This document shows, in pieces, positions 25,301 through 32,770 of a stretch of 64,000 nt of DNA. The stretch's first letter is position 1, and each line of letters opens with the position of its first letter. A program made the position numbers and the translations under genes. The DNA is from UBA7862 sp050872785 (lineage in GTDB: Bacteria > Bacillota > Clostridia > Christensenellales > UBA1242), in NCBI GenBank assembly GCA_050872785.1, contig JBNMHO010000001.1, forward strand, positions 1 to 64,000, read 5' to 3'. The notes under the pieces are model-generated. The model was not told where the DNA came from and did no database searches. It saw only the letters and a program-made list of their open reading frames with translations.

Positions 25301-25923
25301 TTTATATAATGAGTGTCGTTTGTCGCAACTGTTTTAACGCCCAGCTTTTTTGCAAGTTCATTTAATGGTTCCAATATTTCAATTTGTTCTGGCAGTCCAT
25401 GGTTTTGAAGTTCGATATAGAAGTCACCTTCATCAAACATGTTTTTTAGTCTAAGTCCAAGTTTGTATGCCTCATCAAATTGTCTATTAAGCAGTGCTTG
25501 TGGAATGTGTCCCGCAAGGCAAGCACTAAGGCAAATAAGACCTTTTGAGTGTTGCTCCAAAACCTCATAGTCAATTCTTGGCTTATAATAGAAGCCTTCC
25601 TTGCAAGCAATGCCGTTGAGTTTTAAGAGATTGTGATAACCCTCATTGTTTTTTGCAAGCAAAATGAGGTGACCTGTATCTTCTCTGCCCGTTTTATTAA
25701 ATCTATCATGAGCAATATAAAACTCGCAACCGATAATTGGCTTTATTCCATTTCTATAACATTCAGCATAGAACGCCAAAGCGCCCGCCATTGTTCCATG
25801 GTCGGTTATTGCCACTGCGTTTGCGCCTTGTTCCTTAACTGTTTGGACAAGTTGTTTAACTTTTGACGCCCCGTCAAGAAGGCTGTATTCTGTGTGATTG
25901 TGAAGGTGAATAAAAGTTTTCAT
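22306..25923 (-). CDS. dnaE: DNA polymerase III alpha subunit DnaE
   Basis: This is a C-family replicative polymerase of 1205 aa. The N-terminal PHP domain is intact in its first motif (HLHNHTEYSLLDGA) and others (ITDHGTMAG, CEFYIAHDRF). The palm has VGPGRGSGAGSIVAYTSGIT and the catalytic MPDFDVDFSDDRR. Later come the thumb/fingers with GGMKSFMKKLRPDCLEDIIA and KSHAAAYAYITYQTAYLK, a helix-hairpin-helix region near 830-880 and an OB fold near 1040-1120 (MAIVTIEDIYGTFESMIPP). It overlaps whiA by 4 bp. Clostridia usually also have PolC; that gene is not in this window. Confidence 0.97.
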   Translation of the reverse strand: MKTFIHLHNHTEYSLLDGASKVKQLVQTVKEQGANAVAITDHGTMAGALAFYAECYRNGIKPIIGCEFYIAHDRFNKTGREDTGHLILLAKNNEGYHNLLKLNGIACKEGFYYKPRIDYEVLEQHSKGLICLSACLAGHIPQALLNRQFDEAYKLGLRLKNMFDEGDFYIELQNHGLPEQIEILEPLNELAKKLGVKTVATNDTHYIKREDAEVQDVLMCIAMNKNIDDTDRFKFATNEFFVKTREEMEQALGAYPESLDTPQEIADKCFVTIKTKSHKDIPTIPDGCSLRDNENFIPKYVPEGMTAYEFLKKLCYDGLKKHYPNITPEIQARADYELDIIREQGFVEYFLVVWDYINYAKQHNIPVGPGRGSGAGSIVAYTSGITMVDPIKYNLLFERFINRERVSMPDFDVDFSDDRRREVIEYAKRKYGKDNVAYIGTFGTIAAKNAIRDVGRVMRLPLYDVSKICKEIPAKLPEGLKKPPVLKYYFGTTGDPANDKYIIQSLRKLYDEDDAIRKVVNMSIKVETMPRQASTHACGILIAPEPVDNYVPLAKNGDEIATQYSMIELEDLGLLKMDFLGLRNLTDINKTIKLVKKIHGVDIDFYDMEYDDPNVFKLIASGNTDAIFQLESGGMKSFMKKLRPDCLEDIIAGVSLYRPGPMKYIDAYVDNKHHPEKIKYDHECLRPILEATYGIIVYQEQVMQIVQAMAGYSLGQADNVRRIMGKKKVEKMAAEKEKFIFGWQDPKGLKSIDGALKRGVPEEVARKVFADMEDFAKYAFNKSHAAAYAYITYQTAYLKCYYEVEFMVAVLNDRIFSIDEITKYVVYCRQHNIEVLPPDVNKSEAYFSVEDGKIRFGLAALKNVGIAVVEEIIANREKLGPYKDLYDFVERTQGGGANKRCIESMILSGAFDCFGVARSQMMSVYELVMDVVAKDLKNRATGQFSLFDNPDLNQGAKTYVKMPDIPEYAKQAKLKFEKQVLGIYLSGHPLENYMDEFERFNFNSSMLGGLEKEESGDEEDMPEETAGDVMIEDGMRVVCGGSLEGVKKVFTKAGNKEMAIVTIEDIYGTFESMIPPKIYDRYREMLVEDSLVKVTGRVSVRNGEDVSIIAEKIEPLVHEDKLVVDTPAMTAPKAAHTLYLKYDTQNSLTHENILAVLKSYPGTTPVIVKCESLGRAFKLNFMINPSDYLLSELHALIDDENIKLI

Positions 25924-26897
25924 AATGTTCCTTTGTCAATTTTATCTGCTATTTTTATTATCCTTGAAAATTGGTGATTTATCCCACTTTTAGTTATAGG
26001 CGTCTTTGAAAGTTTTGTCAAGTTGTCAAGCGACTCCTCGGGGTTTGCGAGCCTCAACACACAGAGTTCACGAAGATTTATTGGCAACGATTCAAAGCCT
26101 ATTGTGTCTTGAATTTTCTTAATTGCCATAACTTGCCTAATGCTTGCATTTATGGTCTTTGTTATGTTTGCATTAAGGCAGTTGTTTTGCCTATTTATAT
26201 TATTTCTAACTTCCCTCAAAGTCATTTCATTTTGCAATTTTAAAAGGCATTTTGTCGCCCCAACTATTGCAAACAAATCACTCACTTTTTCCGCTTCTTT
26301 TATATATAGCACATAAAGATTGTTGCGAACATTTTTCTTATTTGTTATGCCAAGAGAAAACAAAAGATTTGACACATCGTCAGCAAAACTTTCGCTAACA
26401 AAGACAAATTCCCAATGATAGCCACAAAGTTTGCGAATTTTTTCCCCACTTGAAAGCACAATGTTTGAAGTGGAACACGTGGCAAAAACGCCTTTAAGAT
26501 AAGTTCTTGCACAGCAATCGTTTTCTATAATATGCTCGTCAAGCCCAGGGATAAGCGTAAAATCGCCCCTAGCGTTTGACCTTGCAATTCCACAGTCAAA
26601 AAGAAGTCTGTTTGTGCAACTTTGTGGAATGGATATAACATATCTCACTGCTTTGTTTATGTTTGCGTCATCGTCAAGTCGCATTTCTGCATATTCGCCA
26701 TAAAGTGTTTTTAGGCAGTCGTTGACAACATCATACACCTTGTCCACATCGGTCTTAAGTTCCACAAAAATATCTTTGCCACTTTTTGTAAGTTCCCCGC
26801 ACGAATGAACAACAGCGGACAAAAAAGCAAGTTTGCAACATTCATTTTGAATTGGGGCTTCAAGACATTCAAGTTTGGCATCATGTGCAAAGGACAT
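25920..26897 (-). CDS. whiA: Sporulation/division regulator WhiA
   Basis: WhiA is a DNA-binding protein with a LAGLIDADG-derived N-terminal domain (IQNECCKLAFLSAVVHSCGE, then YLKGVFATCSTSNIVLSSGEK) and a C-terminal helix-turn-helix (LPINLRELCVLRLANPEESL, SKTPITKSGINHQFSRI). In Actinobacteria it controls sporulation septation; in Bacillota it affects division and chromosome segregation. The length of 325 aa is typical. It sits between murB and dnaE; the usual rapZ and glmR genes between murB and whiA are missing. Confidence 0.94.
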   Translation of the reverse strand: MSFAHDAKLECLEAPIQNECCKLAFLSAVVHSCGELTKSGKDIFVELKTDVDKVYDVVNDCLKTLYGEYAEMRLDDDANINKAVRYVISIPQSCTNRLLFDCGIARSNARGDFTLIPGLDEHIIENDCCARTYLKGVFATCSTSNIVLSSGEKIRKLCGYHWEFVFVSESFADDVSNLLFSLGITNKKNVRNNLYVLYIKEAEKVSDLFAIVGATKCLLKLQNEMTLREVRNNINRQNNCLNANITKTINASIRQVMAIKKIQDTIGFESLPINLRELCVLRLANPEESLDNLTKLSKTPITKSGINHQFSRIIKIADKIDKGTL

Positions 26898-26907
26898 TTC
26901 CGTTCTC

Positions 26908-27819
26908 CTATTTTAAGATTTCGATTTCTTCAACAAGCATTATATCATATTTTTTGAAAACTGTTTCTTTTATTTTGCAAATTATCCAAAAAACATTGTT
27001 AAATTTTGCATTTCCGCTTTTATTTATAACAAATCCGCAATGTTTTGTGGAAATTTCCGCCCCGCCATGGCTCAGTCCCTTAAGTCCCGCTTGCTCAATA
27101 AGAACGGGCGCAAACGTCCCTTTTGGTCTTTTAAACACACTTCCCGCACTTCTAAAACTGTGTGGCTGGCTTTCCCTCCTCTTTTTCAAAATGTCAAAAC
27201 TCGTCTTTTCTATCTCGTCTTTATTCCCCTTTTTAAGTTTAAAAACAACTTTCAAAATGACATAATTTTTGTCTGAAAAATAACTATGCCTATAGGAAAA
27301 GTCTAAATTTGCTAGGCACTTTTTTCTTAACTTTTCGCCGTCAAAATAATACACCGTCTGCACCACGTCTTTTATCTCGCCGCCAAAACTTCCGCTATTC
27401 ATCTTTATAGCCCCACCCACACTGCCTGGGATTCCATAACTCCACTCCAGCCCAGACAAAGCGTTTTCCATGGCAAAATTGTTAAGCCGAATTAAACTCA
27501 CCCCCGCCCCGCAAACAATTTTATCGTCACGGAGTCTAATGTCTTTTATGTTGTTTTTTATAACGAGCAAATCGTGATATTTATCGCTTGCCAAAATGTT
27601 GCTCCCAAGCCCCAAAATGAAATATTTTAAATTAAGACTTTTTGCCTCACGAACAAGTGACACCATATCTGACGCACGCTCAACTTCCACATAAATTGCA
27701 ATTTTCCCACCAATGCCGAAAGTTGTGTGTGACTTAAACTTTTCATCAGTCAAAAAACATAGGTGCGGAAACTTCTCCCGCAACAATTTCAAATACTTCT
27801 TTGTTTTGTTTTTTCTCAT
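26908..27819 (-). CDS. murB: UDP-N-acetylmuramate dehydrogenase MurB
   Basis: This FAD enzyme reduces UDP-GlcNAc-enolpyruvate to UDP-MurNAc in peptidoglycan synthesis. The 303-aa protein shows the FAD domain (TTFGIGGKIAIYVEVERASD, FILGLGSNILASD), the loop YGIPGSVGGAIKMNSGSFGG, the SFRSAGSVFKRP motif with the catalytic Ser, and GGAEISTKHCGFVIN. It lacks the Tyr loop of the E. coli type, as is usual in Bacillota. There is no clear ribosome site; TATAGA ends five bases before the ATG. It leads the murB-whiA-dnaE group. Confidence 0.95.
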   Translation of the reverse strand: MRKNKTKKYLKLLREKFPHLCFLTDEKFKSHTTFGIGGKIAIYVEVERASDMVSLVREAKSLNLKYFILGLGSNILASDKYHDLLVIKNNIKDIRLRDDKIVCGAGVSLIRLNNFAMENALSGLEWSYGIPGSVGGAIKMNSGSFGGEIKDVVQTVYYFDGEKLRKKCLANLDFSYRHSYFSDKNYVILKVVFKLKKGNKDEIEKTSFDILKKRRESQPHSFRSAGSVFKRPKGTFAPVLIEQAGLKGLSHGGAEISTKHCGFVINKSGNAKFNNVFWIICKIKETVFKKYDIMLVEEIEILK

Positions 27820-27894
27820 ATTCTTCTATATGATTTTTTTCTTACATCCGCCATAACAAATTTTATAAATTAAAATTATTTATATTTTTTCTTA

Positions 27895-27978
27895 ATTTTT
27901 GTATCATTTTTGTATCATTTTTGTATCATTTTTGTATCATTTTTGTATCATTTTTGTATCATTTTTGTATCATTTTTG
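27895..27978. repeat. Seven and a half 11-bp tandem repeats (ATTTTTGTATC)
   Basis: Seven exact copies of an 11-bp unit (27895-27971) and a partial eighth. On the minus (murB) strand it reads GATACAAAAAT, so an A5 tract recurs every 11 bp. It lies 76 bp upstream of the murB start and after the terminator of the preceding gene. A short plus-strand frame crossing it translates to a repetitive peptide and is not a gene. Confidence 0.92.
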
Positions 27979-27984
27979 CGTAAA

Positions 27985-28006
27985 AAAATCAGACTTTTGT
28001 CTGACT
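27985..28006 (-). terminator. Terminator of solute-binding protein gene
   Basis: TCAGAC / GTCTGA with a TTTT loop; on the minus strand it is followed by T7. It lies 4 bp past the stop of the gene ending at 28008. Confidence 0.82.
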
Positions 28007-28007
28007 T

Positions 28008-29096
28008 TTATTTCCCGCATAATGTTTTTGCAGCCACAGATTGATTGCGTTCAATTTCTTCTTTTGAAACAAAAGCATTTACGCTTTGAAGTGGGAGTGC
28101 TAGTGCTTTTTCAAACTCACTCATATAATCGCTTTCATATATTTTAAGATTGGTCACTGAAAACAGCCCATAGTTTGCAATGTCTTTTTGGGCGGAGTCT
28201 GATAAAAGGAAACTGGCAAAGTTTGTTGCCACTTCACTTTTTGCTTTGTCCAAATTGCTGCTCACTCCGATATATTGCACAAGGTCACTATAGTGTGACA
28301 AAAATTCATATTTGCAAGGCGATATGTTGCCGTTTTGCTCTCTATTTTTTATTCTTGCAACATCTCTTGCAGTGCCAACAAGGCTTTTTGTGGTCTTTTT
28401 CAAAAAGTTTGAATACGCAAGATATGTTGTCGTATCAATGGTCACATCTTGTGCTTGAAGTTTTATATTATTGCAACAAAGTGCTTGGGCGGGGTTTGTT
28501 ACACCAGCGCCGAAAATTGTGCCACCTACCCTCTTTTTGCCCTGTTTTGCCAAAGTGAGTTTTGCTGTCAATGTTTCGTCTTGAGCGGTCAAACTTTCAT
28601 AACTTATGACAGCATATCCCGAAAGCAAATATGGATAAGCATAAATTTTACCCGATAAAGTAGCATTATTTTGCAAATCTTCCCTTATATTTGATTGTTT
28701 TTTAAGCGTTTGAAGTTTGCTTTGGATGTAACTTCCCGCCCCAGTTCCGAAAGAATACAAGTCTGCCGAGTATCCACTATTTATGTTAAGTTCAAACTCG
28801 TCAAGGCTCATTGTTGTGACGGAAACAAAAAAGTTATTGTTTTGTTTGTTAAACTTTTCCGCTTGACGTTTCAAAAACCCAGCACGGCTGGCACTTCCAC
28901 CTTCAAATGTTTCCACATGGCAAAGGTCAAGCACAATTTTATTTCCGCCTTCTAGGTTTAAAAATTCGTTGAGATTGAGTTTGAAGTTGTCTTCACAAAA
29001 TAGCACTGCGGGCGAAAAAAATACAAAGCATAAAACAAACGCCACAAAAACTGCTCGCCAGAAATTCGGATAGGAAAATAGACGAAAAAACCGCAT
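28008..29096 (-). CDS. Extracellular solute-binding protein (family 1-like), orphan
   Basis: The 362-aa product has a membrane-targeting N-terminus (hydrophobic residues 13-33, VAFVLCFVFFSPAVLFC), so it is exported or membrane-anchored. The mature part resembles ABC-transporter sugar-binding proteins: LDLCHVETFEGGSASRAGFL, QAEKFNKQNNNFFVSVTTMS, then LSGKIYAYPYLLSGYAVISY and a C-terminal region with ATNFASFLLSDSAQKDIANY. No permease or ATPase gene is nearby. The ATG lies inside the uvrC terminator hairpin and has no ribosome site; no better start exists before the signal sequence. Confidence 0.75.
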   Translation of the reverse strand: MRFFRLFSYPNFWRAVFVAFVLCFVFFSPAVLFCEDNFKLNLNEFLNLEGGNKIVLDLCHVETFEGGSASRAGFLKRQAEKFNKQNNNFFVSVTTMSLDEFELNINSGYSADLYSFGTGAGSYIQSKLQTLKKQSNIREDLQNNATLSGKIYAYPYLLSGYAVISYESLTAQDETLTAKLTLAKQGKKRVGGTIFGAGVTNPAQALCCNNIKLQAQDVTIDTTTYLAYSNFLKKTTKSLVGTARDVARIKNREQNGNISPCKYEFLSHYSDLVQYIGVSSNLDKAKSEVATNFASFLLSDSAQKDIANYGLFSVTNLKIYESDYMSEFEKALALPLQSVNAFVSKEEIERNQSVAAKTLCGK

Positions 29097-29112
29097 AAAA
29101 ATATTTATGCGG
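29091..29112 (-). terminator. uvrC terminator overlapping next gene's start
   Basis: CCGCATAAAT pairs with ATTTTTATGCGG (9-10 bp) and is followed on the minus strand by T6. The ATG of the solute-binding protein gene is within the 3' arm. Confidence 0.75.
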
Positions 29113-29135
29113 TCTTATAGTAAAATTAGAATATT

Positions 29136-30950
29136 TTATTTAACTTCTTTTAGTTTTTCAATAATCTCATTTGCTAGTTTTGGAGTTATGCCACTGACGG
29201 TTACAAGTTCATCGGCAGTTGCTTTTTTCATGCGTTTTACGCTCTTAAATTTTGAAATCAAGTTTTCTTTTTTAACTTTTCCAAGCCCTTCAATTTCGTC
29301 AAGCACGCTTGTAACTTGAGTCTTTTTTCGCAAGGACCTATGGAATGTTATTGCAAATCTGTGGGCTTCGTCACGCACTTTTTGAAGAAGTTTTAGGCAG
29401 TCATCATCTTTTGAAAGTTTGACAGACACTGGGTTACTTTCAACAAATACTTCCTCCTCTTGCTTTGCAAGGCTTATGACGTCAATGTTTTGATTGTAAG
29501 ATTTGATAAGTTCCCTACATGTGTTAATTTGTCCTTTTCCACCGTCAATCAAAATGACACTTGGCACGCTTGAAAAACTTATGTCATCGCTATTCAATTT
29601 CTCAAGTCGCCTTGTAATACTTTCCTTTAAACTCTCAAAGTCGTTTGGTCCAACAACATTTTTAATCTTAAACTTTCTATAATGTTTTGACGCTTTTGAA
29701 CCGTTTATAAACACCACCATGCTACAAACAGAGTTCGTCCCCGAAATGTTTGAAATGTCATAGCCTTCAATTCTGAGTGGCAAATTTCTAAGCCCCAATT
29801 TTTCTTGCAATGATTTCAAAATCTCCATTTTTTTGGACTTTTTCTTCACTTCTAGTTCGCAATTTTTGGAAAGATACTCTTCCGCATTGTTCTTTGCTTG
29901 AAGCAGAAGTTGCTTGTTTGCACCCTTTTCGCCAACAACTACTTCAATGTTTTTGCCGTGTCTTTTGGAAAGTTCCTTGAACAAGGCGTCATCAAGGTCA
30001 ACTGAAATTGGAAGCAAAATTTTGTCTGGCAGCAAGTTCATCATCATATAATATTGCGTCAAAAATGACATGAGCATTTGCTCATCATCAATTTGCGAAT
30101 TGTCAAAATTAAAGTGCTTTACTCCCATCATTTTGCCGTCACGAACAATAAGAACACTGAAAACATAGAATAAATCGCTTTTTGCAAGTCCGAAAACGTC
30201 AATATTTGCTGTGTTTGTAAGAGCGGTGACACTTCTTTCATTAAGACGTGTTAGCATGATTTTTAGGTCACGGAGTTTTATTGCGAGTTCAAAGTTTTCT
30301 ACTTCAACTGCTTGTTCCATTTTTTTGCAAATAATATCATACACCGCATTTTCTTTCCCACTTAAGAAATCACAAACTTTTGGCAAGATTGCTCTGTATT
30401 CATCTTTTGTTATTTTGCACATGCAAGGCGCGGAACAAAGTCCCAAGGAATAATTTAGACACGCCTTGTGCATTTTATTATTGTCTTTTATTTTCTTGCT
30501 GCAAGTTCTTATTGGATAGGCATAATTCACTGCACTTATAATCTCATTTGGGTTCAAGTTAAAATAAGGCCCGAAATATTTTGCCCCGTCTTTTTTCACC
30601 TTTCTAACAACTTCAAGTTTTGGGAAGTCCTCTGCCATATTTATTTTGATATATGGATAGGCTTTGCTGTCCTTTAACAGAATATTGTAAAATGGCTGGT
30701 GTTTTTTTATGAGATTACATTCAAGCATAAGAGCGTCAAGTTCGGAGTTTGTGAGAATGTAGTCAAAATCTGCGACTTGTGACACCATACTTTTCACTTT
30801 GTCTGCATGCGTGTTGCCAACAAAATATTGACTAACTCTATTTTTTAGTCTTTTTGCTTTCCCAATGTAAATTATGTTGCCAAACTTGTCCTTCATGATA
30901 TACACGCCCGGTGACAGTGGCAATTTGCTAACTTTTTCTTTGATATCCAT
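29136..30950 (-). CDS. uvrC: Excinuclease ABC subunit C
   Basis: UvrC makes both incisions in nucleotide excision repair. The 604-aa protein has the N-terminal GIY-YIG nuclease (SPGVYIMKDKFGNIIYIGKA, residues 13-32), a four-Cys-like segment (CLNYSLGLCSAPCMC), the UvrB-binding region near 200-235 (IICKKMEQAVEVENFELAIK), the RNase H-like C-terminal nuclease (EGYDISNISGTNSVCSMVVF, ILIDGGKGQI) and a helix-hairpin-helix pair at the end (LDEIEGLGKVKKENLISKF, LVTVSGITPKLANEIIEKL). GAGGG precedes the ATG. The length is normal. Confidence 0.97.
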   Translation of the reverse strand: MDIKEKVSKLPLSPGVYIMKDKFGNIIYIGKAKRLKNRVSQYFVGNTHADKVKSMVSQVADFDYILTNSELDALMLECNLIKKHQPFYNILLKDSKAYPYIKINMAEDFPKLEVVRKVKKDGAKYFGPYFNLNPNEIISAVNYAYPIRTCSKKIKDNNKMHKACLNYSLGLCSAPCMCKITKDEYRAILPKVCDFLSGKENAVYDIICKKMEQAVEVENFELAIKLRDLKIMLTRLNERSVTALTNTANIDVFGLAKSDLFYVFSVLIVRDGKMMGVKHFNFDNSQIDDEQMLMSFLTQYYMMMNLLPDKILLPISVDLDDALFKELSKRHGKNIEVVVGEKGANKQLLLQAKNNAEEYLSKNCELEVKKKSKKMEILKSLQEKLGLRNLPLRIEGYDISNISGTNSVCSMVVFINGSKASKHYRKFKIKNVVGPNDFESLKESITRRLEKLNSDDISFSSVPSVILIDGGKGQINTCRELIKSYNQNIDVISLAKQEEEVFVESNPVSVKLSKDDDCLKLLQKVRDEAHRFAITFHRSLRKKTQVTSVLDEIEGLGKVKKENLISKFKSVKRMKKATADELVTVSGITPKLANEIIEKLKEVK

Positions 30951-31003
30951 TTTTCCCTCAACAATAGTCTATCACAAAAAAAATCAAAATAAAAGTATTT
31001 TTG

Positions 31004-31348
31004 CTAGTTTGCGTCTATCATTGTTGAAACATCACTCATAAGGTTTTCAATATTGCTCCCCGCAAGGCTATAAATTATGCTTTTGCCCGAACGTGAATTT
31101 TTGACTGCACTGCAATTTTTTAGAAATCTGAGTTGATGACTGAGGGTTGTTTGATTGATACTCAAAACCTCTGCCAAGTCACCAACGCACATATCCCGAA
31201 GCGAAAGCGCCGTCAAAATTTTTAGTCTTGTTGGGTCTGCATAAATGGCAAAAATATCCGCCATATCACAAAAAGTTTTGGCATTTGGCAAAAACCATTT
31301 TATATCATCAACATACCCTTCCACCGATTTTTCATAATTCTGTCGCAA
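31004..31348 (-). CDS. ArsR-family winged-helix regulator
   Basis: This 114-aa protein is a winged-helix repressor of the ArsR/SmtB type: FAIYADPTRLKILTALSLRD, then MCVGDLAEVLSINQTTLSHQ (recognition helix), LRFLKNCSAVKNSRSGKSII and a terminal dimer helix. Metal ligands of the classic CVCD type are absent (DMCVGD has a single Cys). The TTG at 31348 is chosen because GGGAGG is 6 bases upstream; an ATG at 31366 has no ribosome site. It is divergent from a 58-aa peptide gene, 185 bp away. What it senses is unknown. Confidence 0.85.
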   Translation of the reverse strand: MRQNYEKSVEGYVDDIKWFLPNAKTFCDMADIFAIYADPTRLKILTALSLRDMCVGDLAEVLSINQTTLSHQLRFLKNCSAVKNSRSGKSIIYSLAGSNIENLMSDVSTMIDAN

Positions 31349-31533
31349 CTTTTCCCTCCCTAACATATACTACTTAAAATCTTTCAAATTCTCTTTTGTA
31401 AGACAAAATAAGTTTAGTTTGTCAGTTTCTAAAAAAATTTTAACAAAGAAAAGGAAATAAAACAAACGACTTGCATTGCGACATTTGACAAAAAAGAATT
31501 TAAAAGAAAAAATTTTGTTGTTTGGAGGGCAAA

Positions 31534-31710
31534 ATGAACACAAACTACTTGCTTTTGGTGCTTTTAATTTCCATTTTCACTTCCGCAACCGACACCAACC
31601 TAAACACCAACACAAACTTCTTATTGCTTCTTCTTTTGGCTATGTCAGGTGTTGGGACAACATCATCATGCGGTTGTGCGTGCAGTGGGAATACAAATCG
31701 AGTATTCTAA
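31534..31710 (+). CDS. Small hydrophobic peptide with Cys-rich tail (58 aa)
   Basis: GGAGGGC lies 4 bases before the ATG at 31534. The peptide has two leucine-rich segments (NYLLLVLLISIF at 4-15, NFLLLLLLAMSG at 32-43) joined by an Asn/Thr linker, and ends TTSSCGCACSGNTNRVF with three cysteines. A strong terminator follows, so it is a single-gene unit. I know no named family; small Leu/Cys-tailed proteins of this look occur in Clostridia and some are spore-associated, but that is inference. It sits divergent from an ArsR regulator. Confidence 0.65.
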   Translation: MNTNYLLLVLLISIFTSATDTNLNTNTNFLLLLLLAMSGVGTTSSCGCACSGNTNRVF

Positions 31711-31728
31711 TTTTCTCCGCAAGAAAAA

Positions 31729-31758
31729 ACCGTGGCGAAACTCCAAATTTCCCACGGT
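31729..31758. terminator. Bidirectional terminator, small peptide gene / trpS
   Basis: ACCGTGG (31729-31735) pairs with CCACGGT (31752-31758) and both flanks carry A6/T6 runs. It ends the small peptide gene on the plus strand and trpS on the minus strand. Confidence 0.82.
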
Positions 31759-31765
31759 CTATTTT

Positions 31766-32752
31766 TTATGCCATTGGCACAAGTCCAACTTTTTTGTAAA
31801 CTTTTCGTAAAGTTTTTCTTGCAATCGCACTTGCCTTTTCAGCACCTTCACGCATAAGTTTATCCAAATAATCTTTGTTTCCTAGAAGCTCTTTCACCTT
31901 GTTTCTGACTGGTGTCAATCTTTCAATAACACTGTCGGCTGTTTGCATTTTGAGTTCGCTGTAACCTAGCCCTTCAAAATGTTTTTCTGCCTCTTCAATT
32001 GAAATTCCTTTCATAATTGAATAGATTGTAAGCAAATTTGACACGCCCGGTTGTTCTTCGCAAAACTTAATTCGTCCAAGGCTATCTGTAACTGCTCTCT
32101 TAAATTTTCTTCTTATTGTTTCGTCATCGTCATCCATAAAGACAACGTTATTTTCGTTCTCGTCTGTTTTGGACATCTTTTTTGTTGGGTCGGCAAGCCC
32201 CATAATCTTTGCCCCAGTTTTTGCCATAACTCCACGTGGAATTGTGAAAGTTTGACTATAACGTGAGTTAAATCTTTCTGCAATATCCCTACAAATTTCA
32301 ACATGCTGCAACTGGTCTTTCCCCACTGGAACAACATCTGCGTTATATAGCAAAATGTCGGCCGCCATAAGCATTGGATAGGCAAAAAGTCCGACTGTAA
32401 CATTTTCGCCCTTTGCTTTGTGGTCCTTAAATTGTGTCATTCTACTTGCTTCACCAAAATATGTCATGCAATTCATAATCCACGCAAGTTCGGCGTGTTC
32501 ATGAACGTGCGATTGACAATAGATTATGCTTTTGTTAGGATCAAGCCCGCAAGCGAGGAATGTTGCATATTGCAAATATGTATTTTTTCTTAAATCTTCT
32601 GGCTTGGTTGCAACCGTCAGTGAGTGAAGGTCAGCAATGGCAAAAATGCAATTATAGTTGTCTTGCATTTGCTTCCAGTTGTTGATTGCTCCTATAAAAT
32701 GCCCGAGGGTAAGTCTGCCAGTGGGCTTTGTCGCACTATAAATATTTTCCAT
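31766..32752 (-). CDS. trpS: Tryptophanyl-tRNA synthetase
   Basis: This class I aminoacyl-tRNA synthetase charges tRNA-Trp. The 328-aa protein has the HIGH-type motif in PTGRLTLGHFIGAI (residues 9-22), KMSKT in KKMSKTDENENNVVF (around 195), and Trp-binding features such as FAYPMLMAADILLYNADVVP and GKDQLQHVEICRDIAERFN. AGGAGG precedes the ATG. Only 18 bp separate it from the upstream permease gene, so the two share a transcript; no T-box leader is present. Confidence 0.96.
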   Translation of the reverse strand: MENIYSATKPTGRLTLGHFIGAINNWKQMQDNYNCIFAIADLHSLTVATKPEDLRKNTYLQYATFLACGLDPNKSIIYCQSHVHEHAELAWIMNCMTYFGEASRMTQFKDHKAKGENVTVGLFAYPMLMAADILLYNADVVPVGKDQLQHVEICRDIAERFNSRYSQTFTIPRGVMAKTGAKIMGLADPTKKMSKTDENENNVVFMDDDDETIRRKFKRAVTDSLGRIKFCEEQPGVSNLLTIYSIMKGISIEEAEKHFEGLGYSELKMQTADSVIERLTPVRNKVKELLGNKDYLDKLMREGAEKASAIARKTLRKVYKKVGLVPMA

Positions 32753-32770
32753 TTTGACCTCCTATTTTAT

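Noticed and set aside
27895..27978. Possible CRISPR array or coding repeat at the 11-bp tandem repeats
   Set aside because: Units are contiguous 11-mers with no spacers, and the plus-strand frame across them gives only a repetitive hydrophobic peptide without a ribosome site.
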